Source: Dryococelus australis (taxonomy: Eukaryota > Arthropoda > Insecta > Phasmatodea > Phasmatidae). From it: a stretch of DNA of 64,000 nucleotides. The stretch lies in contig CM056995.1 in the NCBI GenBank assembly GCA_029891345.1, forward strand, positions 84,445,895 through 84,509,894, in the 5' to 3' direction. Made by a program: the position numbers and the translations under genes. The notes below the pieces were generated by a model. It saw only the letters and a program-made list of their open reading frames with translations. It had not been told where the DNA came from and searched no databases. Of the stretch, positions 30,013 to 41,110 are shown one piece after another; the first letter of the stretch is position 1, and each line of letters begins with the position of its first letter.

Positions 30013-30705
30013 ATGTCATTTAAGGGTTTTGTACAGTCAGAATACTCCATGCTGAACAGTGAGGAAGTAGGAGATGAGAACACACACACGAGTAGGGGAA
30101 ATGAGTAGTAGTGACAACATTTCGGGGCTTTAATGTTGTAGGTAATGTTAGCACAGCAGATCAAAGCAGCTTCAAACTATTTCCGTGTGTACACGAAGAG
30201 AATGGTAACAAAAGTGCACACGTAAATTCAAACACAACCAGTGCCAGTGAAGGAAGTTTTAAGGGGTTTCCCCAAGGCACAGTTGAATGGTTATAACACC
30301 AATGAATATGCAAGTTTTGACACAAGTGAAGGTGAGATGCCTTTCCGAGACTTTTCAGCTCCCGCAGAGGAGAGCCTAGTAGGGCAAGAAAGTTTCAAAG
30401 GGTTTGGGGAGGTTAGTAGGGCAGTGAGTGTGACGTCAAATGTCAACAAGCCGCAACACAGCACTCGCAAGAGGCGAGGTGAGTCACCACCACGTCTCCA
30501 CAACATTGTTCCAGCCTACACCCTCAACACATGCAAACGCCGCAGAATCAGAAGACCTCAGAGGCCATGTTTTCTTTGCCCTCAGCCAGTGGTCCTGGTT
30601 CACAGCCGGGCAGAGCCTGCCAGAGTAATGTTGAGTTTCTCGCACCGTCTTGGCCTTCGAGGGAGAGGTCGTTTGATGCTGGCTAACCGACAGCAAGTGT
30701 TATGA
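30013..30705 (+). pseudogene. Third reading frame of Gypsy fossil 1 with FKGF repeats
   Basis: Downstream of integrase, plus-strand frames contain repeated five-residue motifs of the type (S/T)F(K/R)GF: MSFKGF, TFRGF, SFKLF, SFKGF, PFRDF and SFKGF within about 130 codons. No signal peptide, transmembrane segment or envelope domain was recognised, so I do not call it env. The family function is unknown to me. It lies directly upstream of the right direct repeat and is broken. Confidence 0.5.
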
Positions 30706-30709
30706 CCAT

Positions 30710-31029
30710 GATGGTGCTCACCACCCCGTGACATGTGGGAAGCACGTGCACAAAGAGGCCTTAAACTGGACTTCCCCATAACTGGAATATTGTATTTTTC
30801 AAATGTTAAATATGTCTTCTTTTATTCCAGGTTCAAAGTGTTATGTTTAATATTTGTATGTTCATAAAGTGTTGCACGATACATGGTTATAAATTCAAAC
30901 TGCGTGGCTACACAGAGATTAAGAACAGTTTCACTACGGCTAGAATGCCGTAACAAAAGACATTAAAAGAAGACAAGAAATTCCAAATTAAAATGTACAA
31001 TGTCAATTCATATTTTAATTTATAAAGTG
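30710..31029 (+). repeat. Right direct repeat (LTR-like) of Gypsy fossil 1
   Basis: This is the partner of 27308-27605. It carries an extra block of about 25 bp (GCTACACAGAGATTAAGAAC and neighbours) absent from the left copy. It passes directly into a leader-like sequence that is also present, inverted, at 37.6-39.15 kb. Confidence 0.7.
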
Positions 31030-31039
31030 CCTTTTGCTT

Positions 31040-32545
31040 TTCAATATGAAATATTTTACTTGGCGTGCGTAGCACTTCCACATGTGAACCCCGTAGGCGG
31101 CCATGGTAGGTCCGCACGATGCTTGCCTCTGGGCAGTCTGTCTAGGAGAACTGGTGAGGTAAGATGCTGTTATGTACACACTACAACTTTTGAGCACCAA
31201 TGTAGATTACCATAGTTTCATTTTAGTATACCGATCAACCTTTGCTTTGCGTGCGATAGCCAGACATTTCCCTAGCATTATGCTTCCGCTTAAATAATAA
31301 TTTGCGCCCTTGCGGCTTTATAAAACTTAAATTAGGAGAAAGGGACGAAAGATGTCTGAGAGGCCAACGCTGCCCGCACAACTTGAATCAGACCCCGTGT
31401 TTCATTGTAATTTCTGTATTATTGCTGCGTGTAATTTTAAGGGCTTTAATTCTATATAGGTATTTGAGCTATTTTTCATGTTTAATCATTTTACAGCCAC
31501 ATCACGTACGACCACGTGGCCAGATATCGCCAAGTACATATCTGCGCCATCAATTAGTTTTCAGGGCTTATTTGTGTTAATATCATGTGTGCCATTATTT
31601 ATTTCAGGGTTCTCTGTATTTTTATTCAGGGTTCCGGGTAATTTTCACATAAATTGATGCTTTGTATGTATGACCACGCTGTCATTTTCAAGTTTGCTTT
31701 TTACGCCATCATGCATGCGACAAGCCTGTAAATGTTTCAATTCTCAGGGGAATAATTTTCCCAAAGGAAATACCAATTTGTCTGATCATAATTTGCCGTT
31801 TTTACGGAGAAATATTGCAATTTCACCTGCACCACATTGTCCGCTACAAACTTTATCCAGCAGCATCTGTGCCATCGAAGCTTGCTCTCAAGCATGTGCA
31901 TGTTTATTGTGACTACTTATATCGTGCCCCATTTTGTGTAATTTTGTACAGTGATATATCCATCCTAGCTGGCTATGTGTATAGCCCGTCACCACACTAA
32001 CCACATGCTGGAGGACGAGCCCGACGAGTCCACGCTAGTGATGCCAAATAATCACACATGTTCATGTATTGATTTATCTTGTAATTAATTCTCAGTGTCC
32101 TATCTTCAGGGAAAATCGTCAGTCCACCGTAGCAGCTGTCGACCCCCTTCCCTTGTGAACATTGTGTTTTCAAACATCACAGTTAAGTCATCCACATAGG
32201 AGTGCGCTACAGTAATTGCGGGCTGGGTAGCACCCAAACGGAGTTAGCTAGACACTTCCAAGTTGATCATCATTAAACTGCTTGGCACGTTAATTGCATG
32301 AGCGGTAAAAGTAAGGCTCACAGTGTTCCAGTGTCCTTGCCACACCATTTTTACAGTGATAAAATGTTTAGTATTGCAACATGTATCGTACGTAGGCTTG
32401 GGTGAGACTGACACACAGAACCCACAGCATCCCTGAGAACCCTGAGTTGAATAGTGCGGTGACTGGGAAACACCGCTGGCACCCTAATCAGGAAAAAATT
32501 TGTATCATCGCTCATCTTGTGTCTCACCCGACAGCGTCAACATGT
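31040..32545 (+). repeat. LTR-element leader segment, copy A
   Basis: It is homologous, in opposite orientation, to 37570-39150. Shared blocks include GCGGACCTACCATGG (read on the other strand), CACCACACT.ACCACATGCTGG, TCAGTCCACC.TAGC.GCTGTCG and ACACAGAACCCACAGCATCC. In copy B this segment follows a primer-binding-site-like sequence and precedes a gag-like frame, so it is interpreted as the untranslated leader of an LTR element. It directly follows the right repeat of Gypsy fossil 1 and stops near 32545. Confidence 0.55.
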
Positions 32546-32603
32546 TATAACGAACTGCGCATAGGTGCTGTTTTTGTATAGTGAAACAACACTTCAGTTG
32601 GAC

Positions 32604-32790
32604 TAATGGCCAGTTGCACCACTAAAATTCATCTCTTGATTCGAGATTATGTCTAGACATGATCTAAGATTAACACAGATTACTGTTGCAACATTCAAGT
32701 TCAAAGTATGACCAGAGATTGAGATGAGCTTAATTTTGAATTGTCGAATAGAGTGGCTAGAAATCTCGATCCAAGATTAGAGTAGTGCCT
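32604..32790 (+). mobile_element. Diverged, truncated copy of the PIF-like MITE
   Basis: It starts GGCCAGTTGCACCA and repeats the GTTGCA motif about 75 bp further in, the same layout as the complete copy at 45756. Inner blocks such as TTGATTCGAGATT and GTCGAATAG also resemble it. The right end is missing or too diverged to see. Confidence 0.4.
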
Positions 32791-32975
32791 AAAAGAACTG
32801 TAAAACATATTTATTTACAAGAACTAAAATTGGTAGGGTAATATTAAATTGTTTAGATATGGATTTGGTTTTTTTTTCACTGCTGTAAAATATAAATTGA
32901 GACACAAACGCTTAAAATCTTATGCATTTATTTAATTAAAGATGTCTTGATATTTTGTAACCCTAAATGCTACTA

Positions 32976-33212
32976 TAGGCTGTTCATGGTAAAGTGAGCA
33001 CTTTGTAAGGCCCTGCTAACAGACATTAACAGCTAATAAGTTATTTTTATTGCAGCCTCAGGCATTAAATTTTGATGGTGGTGAAATGTATACACTGTGA
33101 TTATTGGTCACACTCAATGTTTATATTAAAAAGCAGCAGGAAGATGGAAATTGGATGAAATGAAAAATTTATAAGGGCCTTAAAAAGTGCTCACTTTACA
33201 GTGAACAGTCTA
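32976..33212. mobile_element. 237-bp MITE with TA target duplication
   Basis: The ends are inverted repeats of about 30 bp: TAGGCTGTTCATGGTAAAGT at the left, and the complement of TAGACTGTTCACTGTAAAGT at the right, both continuing GAGCACTTT. TA flanks both ends, as in Tc1/mariner-type MITEs. There is no coding capacity. A related end occurs at 48354. Confidence 0.75.
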
Positions 33213-33239
33213 TACTCTGCTTTACACTGATGCATGCTA

Positions 33240-34400
33240 CCCTACCACGCAGAGAGCACGCACTCTCTACTTTTCGACCGCCCCATTTTCATGCGCTGAT
33301 AGAAATACGGGGAGTAATATGCTGGCAGGCAATTTTGGACAACTACAGCCACATGGATAATTAATGAGATTGTACAGCCCACCCATAAATTGACATGCGG
33401 TCGCCACCCCTGAAGACGAAACTTGTTTTACCCATCGAGCCACCGACACTGCAGATAGAGAGAAGTTAGCAGGCTTGCCATAAGACAGCAGCACCCCTGT
33501 AGCCGATGTCATCACTGCTGCAGAGTCTCGTGGAGAGGCGGTAAATATGTCGAGAGCCTACAGGCAGGGAGATAAATGTATGGTGCAGCCCACTGGTCTG
33601 TAATAACCAATCCCTGCGATTGGAGACTAGCAAACCCTGCACCCCTGTGACAACCACCAGTAGCAATTTTGAGTATATAAGGAGAAGTGAAACCGCTCTC
33701 GTAAGTTCATGTCGGCCTGCCGACCTGTATAAGGTCAGAGGGCTCTCCAGGAGCTGCAAAAGACTGTCCAGCCTGAAAAGGCTCTCCCTCTCCAACAACC
33801 TGCAAGAAGGCTCCTCGACATCCAACAGCTCCAGTTTCTCCCCCATAGCACGTGGAGGAAACCCCTGGCGAAGCTCCAAGGTATTATGATGTCCCTACCC
33901 CTGCAACCCCTACCCAAGTCAATCATTGCACAATGCGGTAGCAGGCCATAAACATAGGGACTCTGGACAAATCACCCCTTACTATTCACTATTCATTGTG
34001 ACTTAGAATTTTGGAGTTAGTTTGGTTTTAATTCTTTATGCAGGTTTGCCTTCACCTGACTTGTGACTCGAAATATTTTTATTAGCATTGTTTATACAGA
34101 ACCAATCAGCCACCTGCTTTCATATAAAGGTAATAAATATACTGTGGTAAAACAATTTTGTGAGGTAGTCACTTTACTTCCCTCTCATAACTTTTACTTA
34201 AGGAAGTGTAAATTTATTTCTTAAGCAGTGGCTCGTTAATTTAACAAGCGACCTATATGGACCAGTCACGAGTAGGCTGAACCCCTTGGGATTCCTGGAG
34301 CGTGAAGAAGGCTATTAGTCTGAATAACACCAGGAATTTGAGGAGTGCCCATTACACCCGCGCCTGCCCGAAAAACGCTCATATCTAGCCAGCCCTTTTG
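33240..34400 (+). repeat. LTR-like segment, copy 2
   Basis: GAGTATATAAGG at 33671 acts as a TATA-type block, and CAGGTTTGCCTTCACCTG at 34041 is the family signature shared with the copies at 6.0-7.0 and 44.0-45.0 kb. It lies directly upstream of Gypsy coding remnants, which supports reading the family as LTRs. Confidence 0.45.
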
Positions 34401-34737
34401 TCATGTTCATTACCTTGGTGTGTTTGCACAAGACAACACCCAGGGGGGCTTGAGCACCGCTACTAGGTTGCGAGCATGCCTTAGTAATACCTAGTGGAAT
34501 TACGAGCCAATTGAGATATTTGTTAACATATTTTATTATCTTTCAATCAAATGCCTAAGAAGGGGGGCGGGAGTAATTGTCAGAATAGATCTAGCCCGAC
34601 AAGCACTTTGAGATATATAACTCAGCCCGCCATCATTGTGCACCCCAGTGAGCATCGCCACCCCTTCCTCATCCACTAGTGAGAACAATTGACCCAGTTA
34701 GGGAAGTACCCCGATCACTGAAAACTGCAATTCCTAT

Positions 34738-35175
34738 TTGGATCCGCTATTAGGGATTTTTTGGCAGTGGCCAGATCTAGATCACGCAAGTTATTTAGCA
34801 CTCCCAGCATCCAAGACAGTAGCGAAGCCCTTACCATGGCTGTACCCCATTATCCCAGAACCGCCAACCACTTACCAAATACGTGCCGCCACAGGAAAAG
34901 TCCTAAATATAGTTATTCCCCAAAAACCAGTACGAAACTACAAGGTAGTTACAGCATCAACCAATTTTGTCTCCGTACGTAAGCCTACTAGGCGAGCCCC
35001 ACATAGATGCCCAGATAGTGTGAGGAAGCCGACTAGGTTACTACCCAGGGCAGTAATCGGTTCACCCCCCTCTCATTTTAATAACATCCCCATCTGTTTA
35101 TTCGAGTTAATTGAGTCTCTATTAGTGACAGCTGGCGTCAAGCTTTTCTTGACGCCTTTACGGCGAGTAAGATGA
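34738..35175 (+). pseudogene. Possible gag-like frame of Gypsy fossil 2
   Basis: A 145-codon plus-strand frame, rich in proline, arginine and threonine, with no zinc knuckle or capsid motif visible. Position between the LTR-like segment and the pol remnant is the only reason for the gag suggestion. Confidence 0.25.
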
Positions 35176-35299
35176 AGCTCCCTGGGTGGGAGTGTCTCAA
35201 TCAAACTCATCCTGGGATTTGATTCCCCTATGGAGGGAATCAGCACTTACATCCACCTTACTTAGCCACACTGCCCATCTAGAACAGCAGGGAGGAAAA

Positions 35300-35367
35300 G
35301 TATAAGGGAGGGAATTGGAGCCCGGTGCAGTGCGTATAAGGGAGGGAATTGGAGCCCGGTGCAGTGC
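35300..35367 (+). repeat. 34-bp unit, two perfect tandem copies
   Basis: Two identical adjacent copies of a unit starting GTATAAGGGAGGGAATTGG and ending GGTGCAGTGC. Perfect identity suggests a recent duplication or an assembly artefact. Confidence 0.9.
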
Positions 35368-35989
35368 GTCAACACATATTTAAGTGTCTGAACAGGGAAA
35401 AGCATCAAGATTTTGGTTTCCCCAGAACACCTGACACACCAAACCCACAATTAGCACTATAACACAAACAATTGGCACATTACACCTGTCAAACATTCTG
35501 TAGTGGGGATAATAAGAGTTCTTTTTCCCTCTAAATCCCAAACAATTGCAAAGGTCCTATAGGACACGTATCAGCCGTAAGTAATAAAAGCTGGTACAGC
35601 ATAATGTTCAGAAGCGTTTCTGGCCAGCCACACAGGTAGAAAGAAATTATGCATTACCTTTATTTGCACAGTGAAGCGGTTGTTTAATACTCACTATCTA
35701 CATAAAAAAACAACTAAGTGATTTGAATGTGCCATTTTCTCTGCATAGCATCATGGACATTCATTCCTTTTCTGTCACAAGACCACACAATGTCTGGATC
35801 GAGGAAACTAGCTAATGTGCTCATTGTAAAAGGGCTTATGAAATCCTTAATTTTGGTGGCTGGCTAGTCACTTCCCCAGAGGCTCAAGCTACCCTACCAG
35901 TTCCAGAGAAGTGGCAGACCTCAGATTGCATGCTGAATCTAATATCTAAGGTAAGATGTCCAAGTTTTCCACTTGACTGCAGAACCTGC

Positions 35990-37150
35990 AACTGTTGTCA
36001 ATTCTAGCCCGACAGAAGAAATTTTCAAATGCTATTATGGACGTAAACACTATTACTGATCCCCAGAGGAAACAGTTGTTTAGTATGCTGATGCAACATT
36101 GTGACTGCATGTTGGGAATTCCTGGTATAAATTTGTTATACAAGGTAAAAATTAAAGTTATAGACAATAGTGCTTTCCATAAAGTCTCATCCTATCCTGG
36201 CTAAATATTTGCCAGAGGACGAGAAATTTTTAAAGCTGATGCTCGATTGGAACGTGGTAAATAGGTAAGCTAGTGTCTACGTCAACCTAATGCTGTGTGC
36301 GCGCAAGGAAGATGGCACAGTAAGATTGTGTTTGGAAGCACACAGTCTAAATAGGATAACCGCGAAGGACAGGGAATGTCCACTTCAAACCCGAGATATG
36401 TTGAGGTTATATCAGGGTGTAAGATACCTGACTACACAAGATATAACTTCCACTTTTTGGCAGGTGCCACTAACTCAGGATTCCATACAGTACACAGTAT
36501 TTTCATTTAAGTATCAGTATTACGTTTTTACTGTAATCCATTAGGCTTGTGCAATGCGGTAGTTGAATTCACTAGATGTCTGAATACTACATTGGGATAA
36601 GAGTGTCAAACGTTTGTAAGGGTCTACTTAGATGACATTCTCATTACATCTGCTAATTTTGAAGAGCACGGACAACATGTCCACATAGTGATGGAGAAAT
36701 TGCAACATGCTGGAATGACTGTGAAGATCTGGAAATCCCTGTTTTGTAGATCAGAACTTCCATTTCTGGGACATGTGTTGTCAAGTGAAGGGATCTGCAC
36801 AGCTCTGGAAAAATTACAGGCCATTACGCAATTTCCCACTCCACAAAACTTTTGCCAGTTAAGGGCATTTCTAGGTGTCCTGGGTTTCTACCAAAATTAG
36901 TCTGACAAAATTTTGAAGGTTTGAGTACCGCTATTTTCACTGTTAAAAAAAATGGTATACGTTGAAATTGGCTGGAAGAGTACCAAAAGGCTTTTGAGAG
37001 GCTTAAAAGAGATTTTTCTAATTGAACACGTTACCTATCACTCTGTCCAAGGTAAAGAGTTTTTGCTGTAAACCGATACATCTGTGTACGCATTGGGAGT
37101 AAAGTTAGCTCAATTAGATGAGGATGGCATAGAAAAGACAGTAGCAATGA
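35990..37150 (+). pseudogene. Gypsy reverse transcriptase/RNase H remnant
   Basis: Blocks in order: an N-terminal region around FSMLMQHCDCM; fingers/palm with LCARKEDGTVRLCLEAHSLN and TTQDITSTFWQVPLTQ; the catalytic YLDD motif in VYLDDILITSANFEEH; thumb/connection with FLGHVLSSEGI and QLRAFLGVLGFY; and an RNase H start near 37070. This is the standard Gypsy order. The remnant is broken in many places. Confidence 0.85.
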
Positions 37151-37332
37151 CCTATGACAGTATTTTGTAAAACTAAAAGTGAGTTGGGGGGTCTCCACTA
37201 CACTGTCACTAAGAGTTTAAGTTCTGTTTTAACCCAGACATGTGATAGCCCTAACTCTCTACTAACTCGGTCTAGTGTGGATGAAATTTGGCATTTAACT
37301 CAGTTTTATGAGAGCCAAGCTTAGCGTTTCAA

Positions 37333-37560
37333 CTAGCAAATAACTGTTATTTTTGTCATAGAAATTGTCACATTATTCACCCTTTGACTTGGCATTTCTT
37401 TTGCTCCTGAAACACATGTAGACACGTTCAACATAACTTCTTTATTAATAAAATTACATACTACTCTTTCTCTGTAGTATGCATCGTCCTCTACGTAACT
37501 TGAGTATGCGCTGATAGGTGTGCCCTCCATGCTCATCATGTCAGAAACTGAATTTGTCAT
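37333..37560 (-). pseudogene. Gag-like N-terminal frame, fragment
   Basis: A 75-codon minus-strand frame opens about 1.6 kb downstream of the primer-binding-site-like sequence. It includes SSYVEDDAYYRERVVCNF. Its position suggests the start of gag, but no capsid or zinc-knuckle motif is present in the fragment. Confidence 0.3.
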
Positions 37561-39134
37561 TTAGTTTGTTTTCTTTTCTTTTCGCATTGATGCCATCGGA
37601 TGAGACACGAGACGAACAATGACACAAATACTTACTGATAATATGGGCGCCAGCGGTGCTTCCCAATCCACCACACTATGGGGACTCAGGGTTCTAAGGG
37701 ATGCTGTGGGTTCTGTGTTTCCATCTCCCCAGTGCATACTTACAAACACGTTGGCAATACTAAACTTTTACTAAACATCACTTGGAAAATAATCACTTGA
37801 AAAAATACATGTGGCTAGTACACCGATGCTTGCTTTTATTGTTACTATGCATACACATCAACATGCCAATGAAATTATGATTATCTCGGTCACGACTAGC
37901 CAATTCCGCTTGGGTGCTCCCCAGCCTGCAATTAATCTAGCACATGCCTAGAGGGATGATCTCACCGATGTGCGTGAAAGTACAGCCTTCACAAGGGAAG
38001 AAGGCCGACAGCCGCTAGGGTGGACTGACTGGGTTTCCCTAAAAACCGGACACGGTGAATTATAAACGAAACCCCTGATAAAAACATTTTAACACGTGTG
38101 ACTACTCGGCGTCACTAACGCAAACTCACCTGGGCTCGCCCGCCAGCATGTGGGTAGTGTGGTGAGGGCTACGATGGTAGTAATTGCACCGTACACAAAT
38201 TGCAAAATACACAAAATACATAAAGATCCTTAAAATATGATGGGGCATGAGATAAGTATTCACAATAAACACACACGTGTGAAAACAAGCTCAGGTGGCA
38301 CGGATGCCGCTTGATAATGTTCGTAGTGGACCACGTGGTGCAGATGAAATTGCAATATTTCTTCTTGAAAATGGCAAATTACGTTCAGACAAAATGTTAT
38401 TCTGAGAGAGAAAATGATCCTCTTTACGATTTAAGTGATTCCAGGCATGTAGCATGCCTGATGGCTGTAAAATCTAACATTAACATGACCGCGTGATCAA
38501 GTACAAAAAGCATCAATTACATGAAAAATACACTGAACCCTGAATGAAACATACATAGAACACTGAAATAAATTGTAATGCACATGATTTTATGCAAATA
38601 AACTCTCAAACTGCATGGATGGTGCAGATAGAGACTTGGCATAGGTTAGCCACGTGGTTGTACATGAAATTACCATAAAATATTCAAACATGAAAATACC
38701 CTTAAAATACATACATAACAAGAAAGCCCTTAAAAGTGTGAGTAGCAATAATACAGAAATTACACTGGAATGCCACTAACATAGGCGGATGGTGCCTGAT
38801 TCAAGTTGCACAGGTCGCGTGATATCTCCGACATCTTTCTCCTCTCTCCTCTATTAAGTTTGAAAAATACCACAAGGGCGAAATAAATTATTTAAGATGA
38901 AGCATAATGATGGGGAAATTTCTGGCAAAAGCGTACACAAGCAAAGGTTGACCGGTAAACTAAATTGACTTTGGACACCTACATCAATGAACAAAAGTTG
39001 TAGTGCACGCGTGTCTTACCTCGCCAACTCCCTACGACAGACTGTCCAGAGGCAAGTGTTGCACGGACCTACCATGGCAGCCTATGGGGTTCACATAAGC
39101 GGAAGTGCTATGCACGCCGAGTAAAATATTTATA

Positions 39135-39152
39135 CTTCCACGTTGTGCGCCA
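39135..39152 (-). other. tRNA-Lys-type primer-binding-site-like sequence
   Basis: On the minus strand TGGCGCACAACGTGGAAG matches the known tRNA-Lys(1,2) primer site TGGCGCCCAACGTGGGGC at 14 of 18 bases, with 14 matches in the first 15. It precedes the leader of the inverted LTR element. Confidence 0.5.
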
Positions 39153-40854
39153 GATTTACCTTGTGAGGAAATATATAAGGATATAGTTGTGTAGTTTTGT
39201 GTGTACAAAACAATACTAAGAAATATTCTGAAAATTATATCAACTATATCATTATCAGAAAAGAAGTGTGGACCTTTAAATGCAATGAGTTTGCAGGCCT
39301 ATAATTCTCTTAGCCCACACATGCAATAGCCCTCGCCTGTGATTCAGCTTGTCTGATTCAAATAGCATGGGAATTTCCATGAGATAAATATTACTTTCTG
39401 TGACAGTTACATATGATAAAGCCTTAATGATGAATGGGAAGACTACTAGCTTAGCTGTATTAAGTTTCACATACGTACTATTCATACGTGCAACAGTGTA
39501 GGTCCATGAGATAAATATTCACAAACAAGATTCACTAGAAAACACATCATTGCAAAGAACTCTCAAAAGAACATTATCAACTGAACTACACAATAAAACA
39601 ACTTATCTTAAACACTTGAAACTTCACGTTCAATAAGAAAATTATTAACCAGACGAATCATAAATTCTGTTTCAGATTTAATTTGAAAATATTCTAACCA
39701 ACTTAATTGCTGCTGTCAGATATTCATTATAGATTTAGATTTACGAAAATCTAGTCACACTTTATTTTAAATGACCTCTGAAGCTTGATACCGAGACCAC
39801 AAAAATAAGATCAAAAACAGGATTAGTAACTGCTTGGTTTCTGATTAAAATGATCCAAAATGATTCAGTACTTTCACCAAACTAAGTTAATCAGCCAGCG
39901 GTGGGCATAAGATTTTAAAGTTTCATTATGGGTTCTGGTCACAGTTCAACAAATATGAGGCATTCTTAAAATTTCCTGTGTAACACTTTAGTCTTGTGAG
40001 ACAAATTTGCTAATAGGTACTTTCCAAACAAACTAGACTTTTGTAATTTAGAATTAAACAGTCAACTATTACTGAATTGAAGATGATTCGTGAACTGATC
40101 AAACAGATAAAACTTTTGGCATCGTATGCTGGTTCGGTCTTCCTTGGAGGATTCTGAACGAAGGCGGCGGCTGCATATCTCAGCTCCTCAAATAACAGTA
40201 ATATCCTATGTTTCTTCTATAATAGTTCCCTCTCGTCCATCCTTACATCAGGACACACCGCTCGAGGCATCTCCATTAGAGGACCTCGCACAGATTGACT
40301 CCAATAACACCGGGTTGGTAGGGTACTTAATATCTACGTCAGCCCATCTTGAACTACCGGGGAAGAAGGCCTGTACGGGGTTCACATATAGAAACCTACA
40401 TTCTGCAAAATATATCTGAAGCCGATGTCATGCCATGTGTAATGATATTTAATTTCAGTCCCCACATGTAAAATTTGTATACATACATTGCAACAACTAG
40501 GTTGGTTGATTAATTTTTACAGACAATCTTTTTCAAACCATAATATTTTTATTTTTATTTCTGGACTGATGGATTTTTCCCTTATAAACCGAGACACTGA
40601 TTTGTCTTTTTATCAATACAAAATCTATTCTGATTACCAAGAACATTTTAAACTGTGATTTTTCACATACGTGAATAAACTGTTAAACTTAATCTCAATT
40701 AATGGACATGAATTTTCAGTATGAATATATTTGTTATTTTTGAAATTTAATTTTTTATGGTCAGCAGTAAGTCAGTGCCCTTTTAACATGTATGGCATTT
40801 GTTTACGGTAAGTTTAGAAAAATGCTCTGCTTGTATTTTGGTTTGTAAGGAGCC
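39153..40854. other. Rab14 intron 1, unassigned
   Basis: The right-hand side of the primer-binding-like site should hold the LTR of the inverted element, but no second copy exists here to define it. A 97-codon plus-strand frame at 40126-40419 (with SRPSLHQDTPLEASPLEDLA) is GC-richer than its surroundings and has no recognised domain. Confidence 0.35.
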
Positions 40855-41110
40855 AAATTTGAATTTTATTGTTATCAGCTTATCTTGGTTGAGCTGATAA
40901 CAATGCAATTCAGGGTTTCCGCAATCACGCTTGGCGTGGGTGTGTAAGTCCCGAATTCTGTCTTCATTAAGCAGCCGTGGAACTATTCAGATGTTTCTAC
41001 AAGAGGTCCAAAAACTTTTACAGAAACTAGCTAAAACGTACCTCAGTTGTCAGTGTTTGAATTTAGGCGACCTGTGATTCCTGCTGATGCAGCCCACAGG
41101 CGAGGAAATT
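40855..41110 (-). repeat. Dispersed repeat with internal hairpin, copy B
   Basis: This is the inverted partner of 22090-22385, with the paired arms GTTATCAGCTTATC and GAGCTGATAAC and the block ACTTACACACCCACGCCAAG on the minus strand. Identity is estimated at 75-80%. Confidence 0.55.

Larger units (their letters stand above)
27308..31029 (+). mobile_element. Broken Gypsy-family LTR retrotransposon fossil 1
   Basis: Two direct repeats of about 300 bp (27308-27605 and 30710-31029), estimated at 80-85% identity, flank a Gypsy-type pol and a further reading frame. The second repeat probably starts at TGTTATGACC near 30700. The order reverse transcriptase, RNase H, integrase is that of Gypsy/Metaviridae. 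The gag and protease region expected after the left repeat is not seen; pol starts right after it. The element is broken in many places and clearly inactive. The divergence of the flanking repeats suggests considerable age, if they are its LTRs. Confidence 0.75.
33240..37150 (+). mobile_element. Broken Gypsy-family fossil 2
   Basis: An LTR-like segment with a TATA box (33.24-34.4 kb) is followed by a proline-rich, possibly gag-derived frame and a Gypsy-type reverse transcriptase/RNase H remnant. No integrase or right LTR was seen; the element stops near 37150 where the inverted LTR element begins. It is broken in many places and old. Confidence 0.6.
37333..39152 (-). mobile_element. 5' part of an LTR retroelement, inverted
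   Basis: Read on the minus strand it begins with a primer-binding-site-like sequence at 39152, continues with about 1.5 kb of leader (copy B, homologous to 31040-32545) and then a short open frame with MTNSVSDMMSMEGTPISAYS. It stops near 37333, next to the end of Gypsy fossil 2. The pol region is absent, so this is a broken piece. Confidence 0.55.

Noticed and set aside
30013-30705. Envelope gene of Gypsy fossil 1
   Set aside because: The position fits, but there is no signal peptide, fusion peptide, transmembrane segment or envelope motif.
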